A DNA stretch of 64,000 nucleotides from Echiichthys vipera (GCA_963691815.1 OY829665.1:21574406-21638405), one strand, 5' to 3'; positions 35,569 through 46,884 are shown, counted from the stretch's first letter. Program-made: numbers and translations. The notes: a model not told the origin generated them from the letters alone.

Positions 35569-36753
35569 ATGGGGAAAGCCAGGCGAAAACGCAAGAAATT
35601 GGGGCAGAAAGGAAGGAGCTCAATGTCAGAAGAAACAGATAATGAGCAAGCGAGAGGGAATGAGGAAGAGCATAAGGTAATCATCAGACTGGAGCAAGAA
35701 GGTGCTGCGTTCGGTGAGTGTAACCCGGTTCTCCTTACCAAGGGGATAAACAGTCTTGTGGGAGAGATAAAGAGTGCCAAAGTTCTGCGTAGTGGAGCAC
35801 TACTGATTTTTTGCAGGGACAGCACACAACTAGGGAAAGCGATAAGACTGAATTAGATCGAGGGGAAGAGAGTTAAAGCAACGATAGCTACTGGTGGGGA
35901 GTGATTTTTGGGATTCCCTTAGATTGTCCACTGAACAAATAAAAGAGAACGTGAAAGGTGCAAGAGTGAGGGTAGTCAGACGCCTACTCGTGAGGGCCAA
36001 AAATGTGACAGTCTGTCGGTGCTGCTTACATTTGATGAAGATCGAATCCCTGATAAAGTGTTTATCGGTTATATGAGTTATGATGTGAGGCTCTATGTTC
36101 CCCGCCGCTTAGGTGCTTCAAGTGTCAAAAATATGGGCATGTAGCAGCAGTATGCAAGGCAAAGCAAAGATGTGGGAGGTGTGCAGGGGAGCATGAGTAT
36201 GGAAAATGTGAAAGAGGAGCTAAACTCAAGTGCTGCAACTGCGGAGGGGAGCATACGTCTGCATGTAGAGGGTGTGAAGTAAGTAAGAGAGCAGAAGTGG
36301 TGCAGCGAGTGAAAACATCCCAAGGGATCACATATGCGGAAGCGGTCAGAAAGGTGGGGATGCAGCCAAACAGCGGTAGTGTTAAGATGGCAGACAGGCA
36401 TGAAGTGAGAGCATGTGAGGGATGCAGCAGAGTTAAAGAGGACACATTGATTGTGGAGAAAAGGCAGCTTATACTGTTCATGGTTGATGTAATTAACTGT
36501 ACTGCGCAAACAGACAAGAAAACAGAAAAAAATCAAAATAATAGTAAAAGCAGCAGAGAAATATCTGGGAGTTGAGGCCATTGGTTGGGAGGAAGTGGAG
36601 GAAGTGTTGAAAGGAGGCTCACCCAGTTCGCAGACATCGTCACAGACATCGTCACAGACATCGTCACAGACATCGTCACAGACATCGTCACAGACATCGT
36701 CACAGACATCGTCACAGACATCATTATGGGGTGGTGGATCATCATGGTCATAA
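35569..36753 (+). pseudogene. I/Nimb-type LINE ORF1 (nucleic-acid-binding protein), frameshifted
   Basis: It starts at ATG 35569 with a basic stretch (MGKARRKRKKLGQKGR). The first frame runs to 35853 and is then lost. Three CCHC-type zinc knuckles lie at about 36112-36275: CFKCQKYGHVAAVC, CGRCAGEHEYGKC and CCNCGGEHTSAC. A last shift near 36530 restores a C-terminal frame, KIKIIVKAAEKYLGVEAIGW, which runs through a 12-bp repeat read as SSQT and ends in TAA at 36751-36753. ORF1 ends overlap ORF2 by ten bases. At least two frameshifts make it non-functional. Confidence 0.75.
36631..36726 (+). repeat. 12-bp coding minisatellite, eight units
   Basis: Seven exact copies of CAGACATCGTCA and one diverged copy. 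In the ORF1 frame each unit encodes Gln-Thr-Ser-Ser. Confidence 0.95.
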
Positions 36754-39430
36754 GTATATTGCAGTGGAATGCAAGAAGTCTTGTAGCCAATGGACAAGAG
36801 CTTAAGAAGTTTGACTCAGATCAGCAGGATAAACCCAGTATAATTTGTGTGCAGGAAACATGGCTGAGAGTGCAATGGGATTTCATAATACAAGGATACA
36901 CTGCTATAAGGAATGACAGGAAGGTGGGGAAAGGTGGTGGGGTGGCCACCTTTGTCAAAAATGGAATAAGGTTCAGTACTGTTCAAGTAGGAAGAGAATG
37001 TGAGTCCATAACAATAAAGATTTGGACAGGCAAATATGAGCTAGCAATAATAAATTACTACGATCCATGCAACAGATTAAGTGTAAATATACTGAATATG
37101 GTGATGGGGGAAGTGCAGGGGAAAGTAGTGTGGTGTGCTGATTTTAATGCACATAGCACTCTATGGGGTAGTGGGAGAACTGATGCAAATGGCTTAATAG
37201 TAAAAGAATTTATAGAAGATAAAGGATTAGTACGTGTGGATTATGGGAGGGGAACAAGGTACGACTGTGTACAAAATAAGGAGAGTGTGATTGATTTGAC
37301 TATGACATCAAATGAAATGACAAGTATCACTGCTTGGGAGGTGCTAAATAAGACATTAATGGGTAGTGACCACTATCCAATCAATGTTAAGATTGGAGTA
37401 AAGGTACAACGGAAGGAAGACATGAGATTGCCAAGATGGAAAATTGATAAAGCTAACTGGGAACTCTTTCAAGAACTGAGTAGGAAAAGATTTGAACAAG
37501 CATATAAAGAGGAATGGGCAGAGGTGGATGAGTTTAATACGGTAGTGGTCACAGCTATAATAAAATCGGCAAATGAGTCGGTACCAAAAGCATCGGGATA
37601 CAGAAACAAAAAGAATGTGCCGTGGTGGGATGAAAACTGCAGACAAGCAATAAAAGAACAAAATAGGGCATTTAGGCTGTTAAAGAAACATCATTCTATG
37701 GAGTCGCTAATTCAGTATAAAAGGTCACAAGCAGTGGCTAGAAGGACGGTCAGAACAGTTAAGCGTGCTTGCTGGAGGCAATGTTGTAGTGAGGTCGGGA
37801 GGTTGTCAGCTGTCAGATGTTTGGGGAATGATCAGGAAAATGAGTGGAATAAGAAGGAATACAAAAATACCAATACTGACAAGTAACAGCAGAACAGCTG
37901 TAAGTGGATTAGAAAAGGCTATACTATTGGCTGAAACACTAATCAAAGTTCATAGTTCAGGGAATCTATCAGCAGAGGCTAAACAGCAAAGGAGCGCTAT
38001 TCTGGCACATAATACATGGGTTAACAAGAAAAAAATAACAACAGAAGAGAATCTGGACCTTCCATTCAGTATGTATGAGCTAAGGAGGGCCATCCCCAGC
38101 ACCCGGCAGTCAGCGCCAGGGAAAGATGACATCTGCTACTGTATGTTGGATAACATGGATAACAGATCACTACAGTTAATACTGAAACTAATTTAAAAAG
38201 TGTGGGAGTTAGGGGAGATTCCAGCTGCATAGAAGCACTCAGTTATAGTGCCAATTTTAAAACCAGGTAAAGATGCATCAGACCCATCAAATTACAGATC
38301 AATAGCACTTACATCTCATCTAGGGAAAACTATGGAAAAGAAGGCAACAGAGAGGTTAATGTATTTCATGGAAAATGGAGATCTATTTTCTCCATACCAA
38401 AGTGGGTTTCATAAAGCGAGAAATACAATGGACTCAATACTGTGCTTAGAGTCAGAAGTCAGGAAAGCACAGACAAATGAAGAGATTGTGGTTGCTGTGT
38501 TTTTTGACATAGTGAAAGCATATGACATGTTGTGGAAAGAAGGCCTTCTAATCAAACTAGATAAATTGAGAGTGGGAGGGATGATGTATAATTGGGTGCT
38601 GGGTTTCCTGTTTGGGAGGACAGTAGAGGTCAGAGTAGGGAAAGAGTACTACAGTTGAAATGGGGGAAGAACCTCTGAGAATGAGAAGAACCAAGCTCAT
38701 GCTGGCATACTGGGTCTATCTGCAGGGTCATAAAATGTATCATCCAGCAAAGTCCATACTAGAGGACTGCTCAGAGCATGACAAATCAAACTTCAGGAGC
38801 TTAGGCTAGGTTGGAAATGCAAAAGCTGAAAGCATTGGTTTATGTGACGTGCAGTATATCTCCAATGTTCCTCTACCAGAAATTCCACCCTGGTTGTTCC
38901 AGATGCCTTCAGTAGATTTTAATATTCAGCAGAAGCTCAACAAGAAGACAAGGCAGGGAGATATTGGAGTAATAGTGCAAAAATACATTGAACAGAATTA
39001 TCCAAATAGAGTGTCAATATTTACAGATGGATCAAAAGAGCCAGAAAATGGGCGCACTGGGGCTGCGGTGTACATTCCAGAGTTTAAAGTGGCAGTTAAG
39101 CAGAGAGCAACAGATCATGCATCAGTATACACAGTTGAACTCCTGGCTATCAAAATCGCACTGAGATGGTTAGGGGGAGACAACAGGGCCAATGCACTCA
39201 TTGCATCAGATAGCTGGGCAGCCCTCAGTAGTATTAGGACCATGAAGTCATGTAGGCAAGATCTAATCATGGAGATCCATCAAATGCTATATGACCTTCA
39301 AAACAGGGGGAGGACTGTCAGTTTTCTGTGGGTTCCTGCTCATGCAGGGGTTGAGGGCAATGAGGATGCAGATATACTGGCAAAACAAGCACTGAGATTA
39401 CAAACACCATGTTCGAACACAAGGATGCTC
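36744..39430 (+). pseudogene. I/Nimb-type LINE ORF2 (endonuclease, RT, RNase H), broken
   Basis: It starts at ATG 36744, giving MVISILQWNARSL, the typical endonuclease N terminus. The endonuclease has QETWL, CADFNAHSTLWG and SDHYPI. A frameshift near 37800 moves to the frame with RT motifs (PGKDASDPSNYRSIALTS, FFDIVKAYDMLWKEGLL). Stops lie at 38194-38196, 38230-38232 and 38656-38658. The RT core, including the expected FADD box, is deleted after about 38655. RNase H follows at 38849-39400 (IFTDGS, VELLAIKIAL, IASDSWAAL, GNEDADILAK). A Rex3 LINE abuts the 3' end near 39405. Confidence 0.85.
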
Positions 39431-39624
39431 ATAAGTGTACGTCGTACCAGAGCACCCTAGACCAAAGGTCGATTATCGATTTTGTGATCGTATCATCTGA
39501 TCTGAGGCCGTATGTTTTGGACACTCGGGTGAAGAGAGGGGCAGAGCTGTCAACTGATCACCATCTGGTTGATGAGTTGGATCAGAGGATGGGGGAAGAT
39601 TCTGGACAGACCAGGTAAACCCAA

Positions 39625-41222
39625 ATGAGTAGTGCAGGTGAACTGGGAACGTCTGGAGGAGGCCCCTGTCCGAGAGATCTTCAACTCACACCTGTGAACT
39701 CAGCCGATGAGGTAATCGGCTGGTGGAAGGAGCACTTTGAGGAACTCCTTAATCCGACTAACATGCCCCCTTTTGTAGAGGCAGAGCTGGAGGCTGATGG
39801 GGAATCATTGTCAATATCCCTGGCGGAAGTCACTGAGGTAGTTAAACAACTCCACAGTGGCAAAGCCCCAGGGGTTGATGAGATTCGTCCAGAAATGCTG
39901 AAAGCTTTGGGTTTTGAGGGGCGGTCTTGGTTGACACGCCTCTTCAACATTGCATGGAAGTCTGGGACAGTGCCAAGGGAGTGGCAGACCGGGGTGGTGG
40001 TTCCTCTTTTTAAAAAGGGGGACCAGAGGGTGTGTGCCAATTACAGGGGTATGACACTACTCAGCCTCCCTGGTAAAGTCTACTCCAAGGTGCTGGAAAG
40101 GAGGGTTCGTCCTATAGTCGAACCTCAGATTGAAGAGGAACAATCTGGATTCCGTCCTGGACGTGGAACAACGAATCGGCTCTTCATTCTCGCAAGGATC
40201 CTGGAGGGGGCCTGGGAGTATGCTCATCCAGTCTACATGTGTTTTGTGGATCTGGAGAAGGCATATGACCGGGTTCCTCGGGAGATACTGTGGGAGGTGC
40301 TGCGGGAGTATGGGGTGAGGGGGTCACTTCTGTGGGCCATCCAATCTCTGTACACCCAAAGCGAGAGCTGTGTCCGGATCCTCGGCAGTAAGTCGGATTC
40401 GTTTCCGGTGGGGGTTGGCCTCCGCCAGGGGTGCGCTTTGTCACCAATCCTGTTTGTGATTTTCATGGACAGGATATTAAGGCGTAGTCGTGGTGGGGAG
40501 GGGTTGCAGTTCGGTGGGCTGAGGATCTCGTCTCTGCTTTTCGCAGATGATGTGGTCCTGATGGCATCGTCGGTCAGTGACCTTCAGCACTCACTGGATC
40601 TGTTCGCAGACGAGTGTGAAACGGCTGGGATGAGGATCAGCACCTCTAAATCTGAGGCCATGGCTCTTAGCAGGAAACCGGTGGATTGCTTACTCCAGGT
40701 AGGGAATGAGTCCTTACCCCAAGTGAAGGAGTTCAAGTATCTCGGGATCATGTTCACGAGTGAGGGGACGATGGAGCGTGAGTTTGGCCGGAGAATCGGA
40801 TTAGCGGGGGCGGTGTTGCAGTCGCTCTACCGCACCGTTGTGACGATAAGAGAGCTGAGCCGGAAGGCAAAGCTCTCGATCTACCGGTCAATCTTCGTTA
40901 CTACCCTCACCTATGGTCATGAAAGCTGGGTCATGCTGAAAGAACGAGGTCGCGGGTACAAGCGGCCGAAATGGGTTTTCTCAGGAGGGTGGCTGGAGTC
41001 TCCCTTAGAGAAAGGGTGAGAAGTTCAGCCATCCGTGAGGAACTCGGAGTAGAGCCGCTGCTCCTTAGCGTTGAAAGGAGCCAGTTGAGGTGGTTCGGGC
41101 ATCTAGTAAGGATGCCTCCTGGGCGCCTCCCTAGGGAGGTGTTCCAGGCATGTCCAGCTGGGAGGAGGCCTCTGGGAAGACCCAGGACTAGGTGGAGAGA
41201 TTATATCTCCACACTGGCCTAG
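39625..41222 (+). pseudogene. Rex3 LINE reverse transcriptase, one late frameshift
   Basis: A long frame (39625-41019) has the RT blocks in order: GKAPGVDEIRPEML, PLFKKGDQRVCANYRGMTLL, QSGFRPGRGTTNRLF, FVDLEKAYDRVPREILW, GLRQGCALSPILF, LLFADDVVLMA with the catalytic FADD, and FKYLGIMFTSEG. Near 40980 a one-base shift moves to the frame GFLRRVAGVSLRERVRSS, ending with GRPRTRWRDYISTLA at 41222. Apart from the missing 5' end and this shift it is well preserved, which suggests a fairly recent insertion. Confidence 0.87.
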
Positions 41223-41330
41223 GAACGCCTCTGGATCCCCCAGTTAGAGCTGGTTAATGTGGCCCGGGAAAGGGAAGTTTGGGGTCCCCTGCTAAAGCTG
41301 CTGCCCCCGCGACCCGACCCCGGATAAGCG

Positions 41331-41355
41331 GATGAAGATGAGATGAGATGAGATG
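41331..41355 (+). repeat. Rex3 3' simple-sequence tail
   Basis: GATGAAGATGAGATGAGATG-type repeats directly after GGATAAGCG mark the end of the element. Confidence 0.9.
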
Positions 41356-41436
41356 CTTGGCCCCGCACTGCTTACACATCTTGCTGGCCACACCAATCGT
41401 TTCCTTGCATGTGATGCATTGTTTTTGAGTAGGCAT
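41356..41436 (-). pseudogene. Candidate exon with zinc-ribbon cysteines, cut by Rex3
   Basis: The minus strand has an acceptor CTGTCTCCAG directly before ATG, then a frame with MPTQKQCITCKETIGVASKM and CKQCGAK: two CxxC pairs. The frame is then interrupted by the Rex3 tail. It may be the first coding exon of the unidentified minus-strand gene whose other candidate exons lie at 42211-47846. Function unknown. Confidence 0.4.
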
Positions 41437-42210
41437 CTGGAGACAGAAACAGAAATAAGAAATGAGAACACTGCATGCTGTGTTACCAGTGAATAATAAA
41501 TTACCACAATAAATACAGTGCTCTTACATGTCGGCCTTCAAAGAAAACTGCTACAGCATAATACTACTCAGGACCTGTGTCCCCAAATTAGTTATTTTTC
41601 CAAGTCAATTTATAAAAACTGTATATGTGATAGTTTCTTGAGGGCTCTAGAAGGTAACAATAAATGCTTGTTATGAATTAAGAAATACCTATAGAGCTTT
41701 TCAGAGATGTAAACTTAAACATTCCAAAACAGTCCTAGTTTATTTCCTGTTGCAGTGTATGTGAATGACACCAGCTGTCAGGAAGTAAACAAGGAACAAG
41801 GCTGTTGCCTAGCAATGGAATTCCTTTGAAAAGGTCTATTGAAAACAAAATACGTTAGGTGGTATATTAACAAATGCATTCTTCCTTAAAACATGCACAA
41901 ATAGTCACAAACATAGTAAATGGGTCACATATTTGACGGCACACCTGTTTTGTCTGTCCTCTACAGTGAGTCAGTGGACCATAAGCCCATTGTTCTGCTC
42001 ATTTTTTGTAGCCAATGCAGCACAAAAACACAGCGATCCAGCAAGCCAGCAGCCAACCAGCATATGGCTCTGCAATGCCTCCACACCACACCAGTCACAG
42101 GACATGAGCTGAACAAAGTTGTCACTCCTTTAACCTGTGATGCCAGTATTCAAGCCCACAGAAAGTAACCACGAAATGACAAATGTTAACTTGCAGTAAA
42201 GACTTCTTAC

Positions 42211-42302
42211 TTTGAAAAATCTTTTTGCCAGGGTCTTGTGCAGACTCTCTGTCTTCCTGTTGTTCCATCCCATGGCAAGCACAGTTATCATCTCTGCTCT
42301 GC
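42211..42302 (-). CDS. Candidate internal exon, minus-strand unidentified gene
   Basis: It is bounded by a strong acceptor (T8 run then ACAG) and a donor GTAAGAAG. One frame gives RAEMITVLAMGWNNRKTESL and HKTLAKRFFK, which looks like real protein, but joining to the next candidate exon (42392-42589) in that frame does not preserve phase. The gene is therefore uncertain or broken. Confidence 0.35.
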
Positions 42303-42391
42303 CTGTAAAAAAAATATCCACACACACAAACCCCCCCAGAAAATATCAAAATTCAGAAAAATTTTACAATCTGGTACCGTGTCAAGCCTAC

Positions 42392-42589
42392 CCTTTTCTG
42401 ACTACACACCAACCAGCATCCGCTGTTTTACATTGCTGACAGCAATGTGGAGTTACAGTCTCTGCGCCCAATTTCGAATTCATGAGCTCTAGCATTGCAG
42501 CTCTGAATTCTTTTTCAGACATTAACTGTTTTCTTGTCCATGCTGACATTGTGGGTGTCTGCTCCACTTTAGTCTCTGAAGATGATGAT
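42392..42589 (-). CDS. Candidate internal exon, minus-strand unidentified gene
   Basis: Acceptor TTATTTTAG and donor GG/GTAGGC bound 198 nt with an open frame containing AWTRKQLMSEKEFRAAMLEL and a cysteine cluster HCCQQCKTADAGWC. I do not recognise the family; a transposase-derived host gene is possible. Confidence 0.35.
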
Positions 42590-42796
42590 CTAAAATAATA
42601 AAACACAAAAATTGATGTAAAGGACAGTGTATTTAAAGACAGAAAAGTCATTTCCATAATGGCTTTGTTTCTGCACGTGCATAAAAAAAAAATCACGGCC
42701 ACTACTTAAGTCAGTTGCCTAAATTTCACATTTTTAAATGGAAACATAAAAGTCTTTAAGCTATTTAAGCTATCAGATGTCAATATATGATCCAAG

Positions 42797-45700
42797 ATGG
42801 CGCCACGGACGGCTGCCTCGGCGCTTAGCTCCGCAGTTCCTTGTTTGTTTTTGTTTTTTTGTTGCGTTTTAAGTTTTCCTTCCGTGATCCGGTACACTCG
42901 GGAGGAACTTTTACAGTATGGACAGTCTACCGGACACAATTTTCCAACATTTTTCACCGATTCTGGATACTTTTCGGAACTTCTAGTCGGAGGAGCAGCG
43001 GCTGTCTACGGGATGTTCAGGCGACGCAGACGGGGCAAACGGGCCGGCGCGCTCGTTAAGCTCCGACAGCGGGGATTCCGAACAGCGCTCCCGTCGATTC
43101 ACCTGGCGAACGTCCGCTCCCTTAACAACAAGATAGACGAACTGCTGCTCCTCAACAGAAGGAATTCGGACTTCTGCAGATCTGCCGCCATGTGTTTCAC
43201 TGAAACTTGGCTCAGTGAACTCACCCCAGACTCAGGATTACATCTACCGGACTTCCAGCTGTTACGAGCGGAACGAGTAACGGAGCTCTCGGGGAAGAGC
43301 AGAGGAGGCGGAATCTGCTTCTATATTAACGAAGGTTGGTGTACAGATGTCACAGTGTTGAAGAAATCATGCAGCCCCCACTTGGAGACATTTTTCATAA
43401 ACTGTAGACCGTTTTATTCACCGCGGGAGTTCTCCTCGTTCATTCTGGTTGGTGTGTACATCCCACCTCAGGCCTGTGTCACTGAGGCCCTGCAACACCT
43501 GGCTGACCAGATAACGGACGAGGAGAGGAAGCATCCAGACTCCCTGCTCATTGTGCTGGGGGACTTTAACAGAGCAAACCTCAGCCGTGAACTACCTATA
43601 TACAGACAACAGGTTAAGTGTCCCACCAGGGACAAAAACACTCTGGACCATTGCTACACTGTTTTAAAGGACTCCTATCGCTCTGTTCCCCGTGCAGCTT
43701 TGGGGCTCTCTGATCACTGTATGGTCCATCTTGTTCCAAACTACAGGCAGAAACTCAAATCTGCCAAGCCTGTAGTGAGGACTGTGAAGAGATGGACCAC
43801 AGAGTCAAAGCTGGAGTTACAGGCCTGCGAAGGTTGGTGTACAGATGTCACAGTGTTGAAGAAATCATGCAGCCCCCACTTGGAGACATTTTTCATAAAC
43901 TGTAGACCGTTTTATTCACCGCGGGAGTTCTCCTCGTTCATTCTGGTTGGTGTGTACATCCCACCTCAGGCCTGTGTCACTGAGGCCCTGCAACACCTGG
44001 CTGACCAGATAACGGACGAGGAGAGGAAGCATCCAGACTCCCTGCTCATTGTGCTGGGGGACTTTAACAGAGCAAACCTCAGCCGTGAACTACCTATATA
44101 CAGACAACAGGTTAAGTGTCCCACCAGGGACAAAAACACTCTGGACCATTGCTACACTGTTTTAAAGGACTCCTATCGCTCTGTTCCCCGTGCAGCTTTG
44201 GGGCTCTCTGATCACTGTATGGTCCATCTTGTTCCAAACTACAGGCAGAAACTCAAATCTGCCAAGCCTGTAGTGAGGACTGTGAAGAGATGGACCACAG
44301 AGTCAAAGCTGGAGTTACAGGCCTGCTTTGACTGCACTGATTGGAGTGTTTTTGAGGCTGCTGCTACAGATCTGGACGAACTGACTGACACTGTGACAAG
44401 CTACACCAGCTTTTGTGAGGACATGTGTGTGCCGACCAAAACCTTCTGCACATACAACAACAATAAACCCTGGTTCACTGCAAAACTCAGGACGCTTCGC
44501 CAGTCCAAGGAGGAGGCCTACAGAAGTGGGGACAGAGTCCTGTACAACACGGCCAGGAACACACTGACAAAGGAGATCAAGGTGGCAAAAAGGTGCTACA
44601 CTGAGAAGCTGAAGAGCAGTTTCTCAGCTAACGACCCTGCGTCAGTGTGGAGAGGTCTACAGGACATAACCAACTACAGGAGACCATCCCCCCACACTGC
44701 AGTGAACCGTCAACTGGCTGACGACCTGAATGTCTTCTACTGCAGGTTTGAGATGCCAACTTTCACACCCATCACCCACTCCACCATCACACAACCCTCA
44801 TCACCCCTCCCTTCCCCCCCACCGTCACTCAGGATCTGTGAAGAGGATGTGTGTCAGCTCTTCAAGAAACTAAAGACCAAGAAAGCTCCAGGCCCAGACG
44901 GTGTGTCACCCTCCTGTCTGAAGGTCTGTGCTGACCAGCTGACCCCCATCTTCACCCAGATCTTCAACAGATCCCTGGAGCTGTGTGAAGTCCCCTCCTG
45001 CTTCAAACGCTCCACAATAATCCCGGTCCCCAAGAAACCAGCAATCACAGGACTAAATGACTACAGGCCTGTGGCCCTGACATCTGTGGTCATGAAGTCC
45101 TTTGAGAGACTGGTGTTGAGCCACTTGAAGGACATCACAGGACCCCTGCTGGACCCCCTGCAGTTTGCATATCGGGCAAACAGGTCAGCGGATGATGCAG
45201 TCAACATGGGACTGCACCACATCCTGCAACACCTTGACACCCCGGGGGCTTATGCAAGGATCCTGTTTGTAGACTTTAGCTCGGCTTTCAACACAATAAT
45301 CCCGGACATTCTCCACTACAAACTCTCCCAGCTCACCGTCCCAGCCTCCACCTGTCAGTGGATTACTAACTTTTTGACTGACAGGAGACAGCAGGTGAGG
45401 CTGGGGCGGATCTCATCCAGCACCCGGACCATCAGCACAGGCGCTCCCCAGGGGTGTGTGCTCTCTCCACTGCTCTTCTCCCTTTATACAAATGACTGCA
45501 CCTCGAGTGACCCATCTGTCAAACTCCTGAAGTTTGCAGACGACACAACCGTCATCGGTCTCATCCGGGACGGTGACGAGTCTGCTTACAGACGGGAGGT
45601 GGGACAGCTGGCCCTCTGGTGCGGTCAGAACAATCTGGAGCTAAACACGCTCAAAACTGTGGAGATGACAGTGGACTTCAGGAGCCGCCCCCCCCCCACA

Positions 45701-46213
45701 CTGCCCCCCATCACCATCCTTAACAACACCGTGTCTGCTGTGGAAACCTTCAGGTTCCTGGGATCCATCCTCTCCCAGGATCTGAAGTGGAGCCACAATG
45801 TGGACTCCATAATCAAAAAGGCCCAGCAGAGGATGTACTTCCTTCGTCAGCTGAGGAAGTTCAACCTGCCCCAAGAACTGCTGATCCAGTTCTACACGGC
45901 AATAGTTCAGTCGGTTCTCTGCACCTCCATCATTGTTTGGTTTGGATCGGCCACCAAACAGGACAAGAACAGACTGACACGGACAATCAGGACTGCAGAG
46001 AGAATCATTGGTGTCAAACTGCCCACTATCCAGGACCTGCACTCATCCAGAGTCAGGAAAAGGGCAGTTCACATCTCTGCAGACCCTTCACACCCTGCAC
46101 ATCACCTCTTTGAACTACTCCCCTCTGGCAGGCGTTACAGAACTCTGTGCACAAAAACAGCCAGACATAAAAACAGTTTCTACCCCCAGGCCGTCACACT
46201 GCTGAACAATTGA
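42797..46213 (+). CDS. LINE ORF2: duplicated endonuclease region plus reverse transcriptase, 1138 aa
   Basis: An uninterrupted frame from ATG 42797 to TGA 46211-46213. The N terminus has a hydrophobic segment (about residues 15-34) and a basic patch RRRRRGKR. The apurinic-type endonuclease starts near residue 98 (IHLANVRSLNNKIDELL), with CFTETWL, VLGDFNRANL and GLSDHCMVH. Residues 179-344 are repeated exactly as 345-510, so GDFN and SDH occur twice. RT blocks follow: KAPGPDGVSPSCLK, PVPKKP, NDYRPVALTSVVMKSFERLV, FVDFSSAFNTIIPD, GAPQGCVLSPLLFSLYTNDC, and FADD at about 913-916, then a C-terminal FYPQAVTLLNN. The usual protein of this type lacks the duplication and would be about 970 aa. Intact reading suggests recent activity, but the duplication may inactivate the endonuclease. 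Confidence 0.9.
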   Translation: MAPRTAASALSSAVPCLFLFFCCVLSFPSVIRYTREELLQYGQSTGHNFPTFFTDSGYFSELLVGGAAAVYGMFRRRRRGKRAGALVKLRQRGFRTALPSIHLANVRSLNNKIDELLLLNRRNSDFCRSAAMCFTETWLSELTPDSGLHLPDFQLLRAERVTELSGKSRGGGICFYINEGWCTDVTVLKKSCSPHLETFFINCRPFYSPREFSSFILVGVYIPPQACVTEALQHLADQITDEERKHPDSLLIVLGDFNRANLSRELPIYRQQVKCPTRDKNTLDHCYTVLKDSYRSVPRAALGLSDHCMVHLVPNYRQKLKSAKPVVRTVKRWTTESKLELQACEGWCTDVTVLKKSCSPHLETFFINCRPFYSPREFSSFILVGVYIPPQACVTEALQHLADQITDEERKHPDSLLIVLGDFNRANLSRELPIYRQQVKCPTRDKNTLDHCYTVLKDSYRSVPRAALGLSDHCMVHLVPNYRQKLKSAKPVVRTVKRWTTESKLELQACFDCTDWSVFEAAATDLDELTDTVTSYTSFCEDMCVPTKTFCTYNNNKPWFTAKLRTLRQSKEEAYRSGDRVLYNTARNTLTKEIKVAKRCYTEKLKSSFSANDPASVWRGLQDITNYRRPSPHTAVNRQLADDLNVFYCRFEMPTFTPITHSTITQPSSPLPSPPPSLRICEEDVCQLFKKLKTKKAPGPDGVSPSCLKVCADQLTPIFTQIFNRSLELCEVPSCFKRSTIIPVPKKPAITGLNDYRPVALTSVVMKSFERLVLSHLKDITGPLLDPLQFAYRANRSADDAVNMGLHHILQHLDTPGAYARILFVDFSSAFNTIIPDILHYKLSQLTVPASTCQWITNFLTDRRQQVRLGRISSSTRTISTGAPQGCVLSPLLFSLYTNDCTSSDPSVKLLKFADDTTVIGLIRDGDESAYRREVGQLALWCGQNNLELNTLKTVEMTVDFRSRPPPTLPPITILNNTVSAVETFRFLGSILSQDLKWSHNVDSIIKKAQQRMYFLRQLRKFNLPQELLIQFYTAIVQSVLCTSIIVWFGSATKQDKNRLTRTIRTAERIIGVKLPTIQDLHSSRVRKRAVHISADPSHPAHHLFELLPSGRRYRTLCTKTARHKNSFYPQAVTLLNN
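43331..44326 (+). repeat. Exact 498-bp tandem duplication inside the LINE endonuclease
   Basis: 43331-43828 and 43829-44326 appear identical by eye over the whole length, and 498 is a multiple of three, so the frame is kept. No obvious long homology is seen at the junction. Confidence 0.95.
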
Positions 46214-46604
46214 CCCCACCCGACACATCACACACACATGCCAGACATACAAGACACATGCACCTAATGCACCTTATGTATATCATTGTAAATAATATAA
46301 CAAAGATATTTATAACAGCCTGGTCACTTTACTTTGCACAATTATTTTATCTTTCAATTTTAAATTTCTCATATTTACTTGATAACCTATTTTTAATATT
46401 ACCTCTATTTTTTATCTTAAATTATTGTTCTGTGTTGTTCTGTTATTGTTCTGCTATTGTTATGTAAATGTTATTGTTATGTTTAGGTTTGTCCTGTTAA
46501 ATGTTTGGAAACTGTGAGAAAAGTATAAGCCGGAGTCAAATTCTCTGTATGTCCAACATACTTAGCAATAAACCTGATTCTGATTCTGATTCTGATATGC
46601 GTAC

Positions 46605-46666
46605 CAAGACTTAGGACATCTTGAGGAATGTCATCTGTCAGCAACTCCTCCACTTCTGGGGGCTTC
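46605..46666 (-). CDS. Candidate internal exon, minus-strand unidentified gene
   Basis: Between acceptor GTGTGGCTAG and donor CTTG/GTACGC lie 62 nt with an open frame KPPEVEELLTDDIPQDVLSL. The acidic, regular codon pattern suggests a real exon. The L2 LINE starts about 9 bp into the following intron. Confidence 0.35.
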
Positions 46667-46884
46667 CTAGCCACACGGTTTAAATATAAACACAAAACAT
46701 AATGTAGGAAACATAACTGCTGACCAACTTGTGATTAACGGTAGAACTGTATTATATTTTACTGACCAGATCGATTCTTCCTAAAGTGTTGAGCTATAAT
46801 GTTCCCATTCTTGTCCCTCTTCCTCAAGGTAACTCTGGAAACTTTAGTCCCTTTGTTTTCTTTTCTTTTCCAGATGCCATTTTA

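Larger units (their letters stand above)
39405..41355 (+). mobile_element. Rex3-type (RTE clade) LINE, 5'-truncated
   Basis: It begins in the C-terminal part of the endonuclease (STLDQRSIIDFVIVSSDLRP, STDHHLV) and runs through a full RT to a 3' tail ending GGATAAGCGGATGAAGATG and (GAGAT)n. It sits directly after the RNase H part of the I/Nimb element and directly against a minus-strand exon at 41356, so it inserted after both. Confidence 0.85.
42785..46596 (+). mobile_element. L2/Rex1-type LINE, nearly complete, recent
   Basis: It begins near CCAAGATGGCGCC, has one long ORF, an AT-rich 3' UTR and ends in repeated GATTCT units. The short sequence ATATG is present just before the 5' end and just after the 3' tail, a possible target-site duplication. 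The 3' end lies about 9 bp from a minus-strand splice donor at 46604, so it probably inserted in an intron of that gene. Confidence 0.85.

Noticed and set aside
36093..36797. A 234-codon minus-strand frame with a VCDD repeat
   Set aside because: It is the antisense of the 12-bp minisatellite and of LINE ORF1 zinc knuckles.
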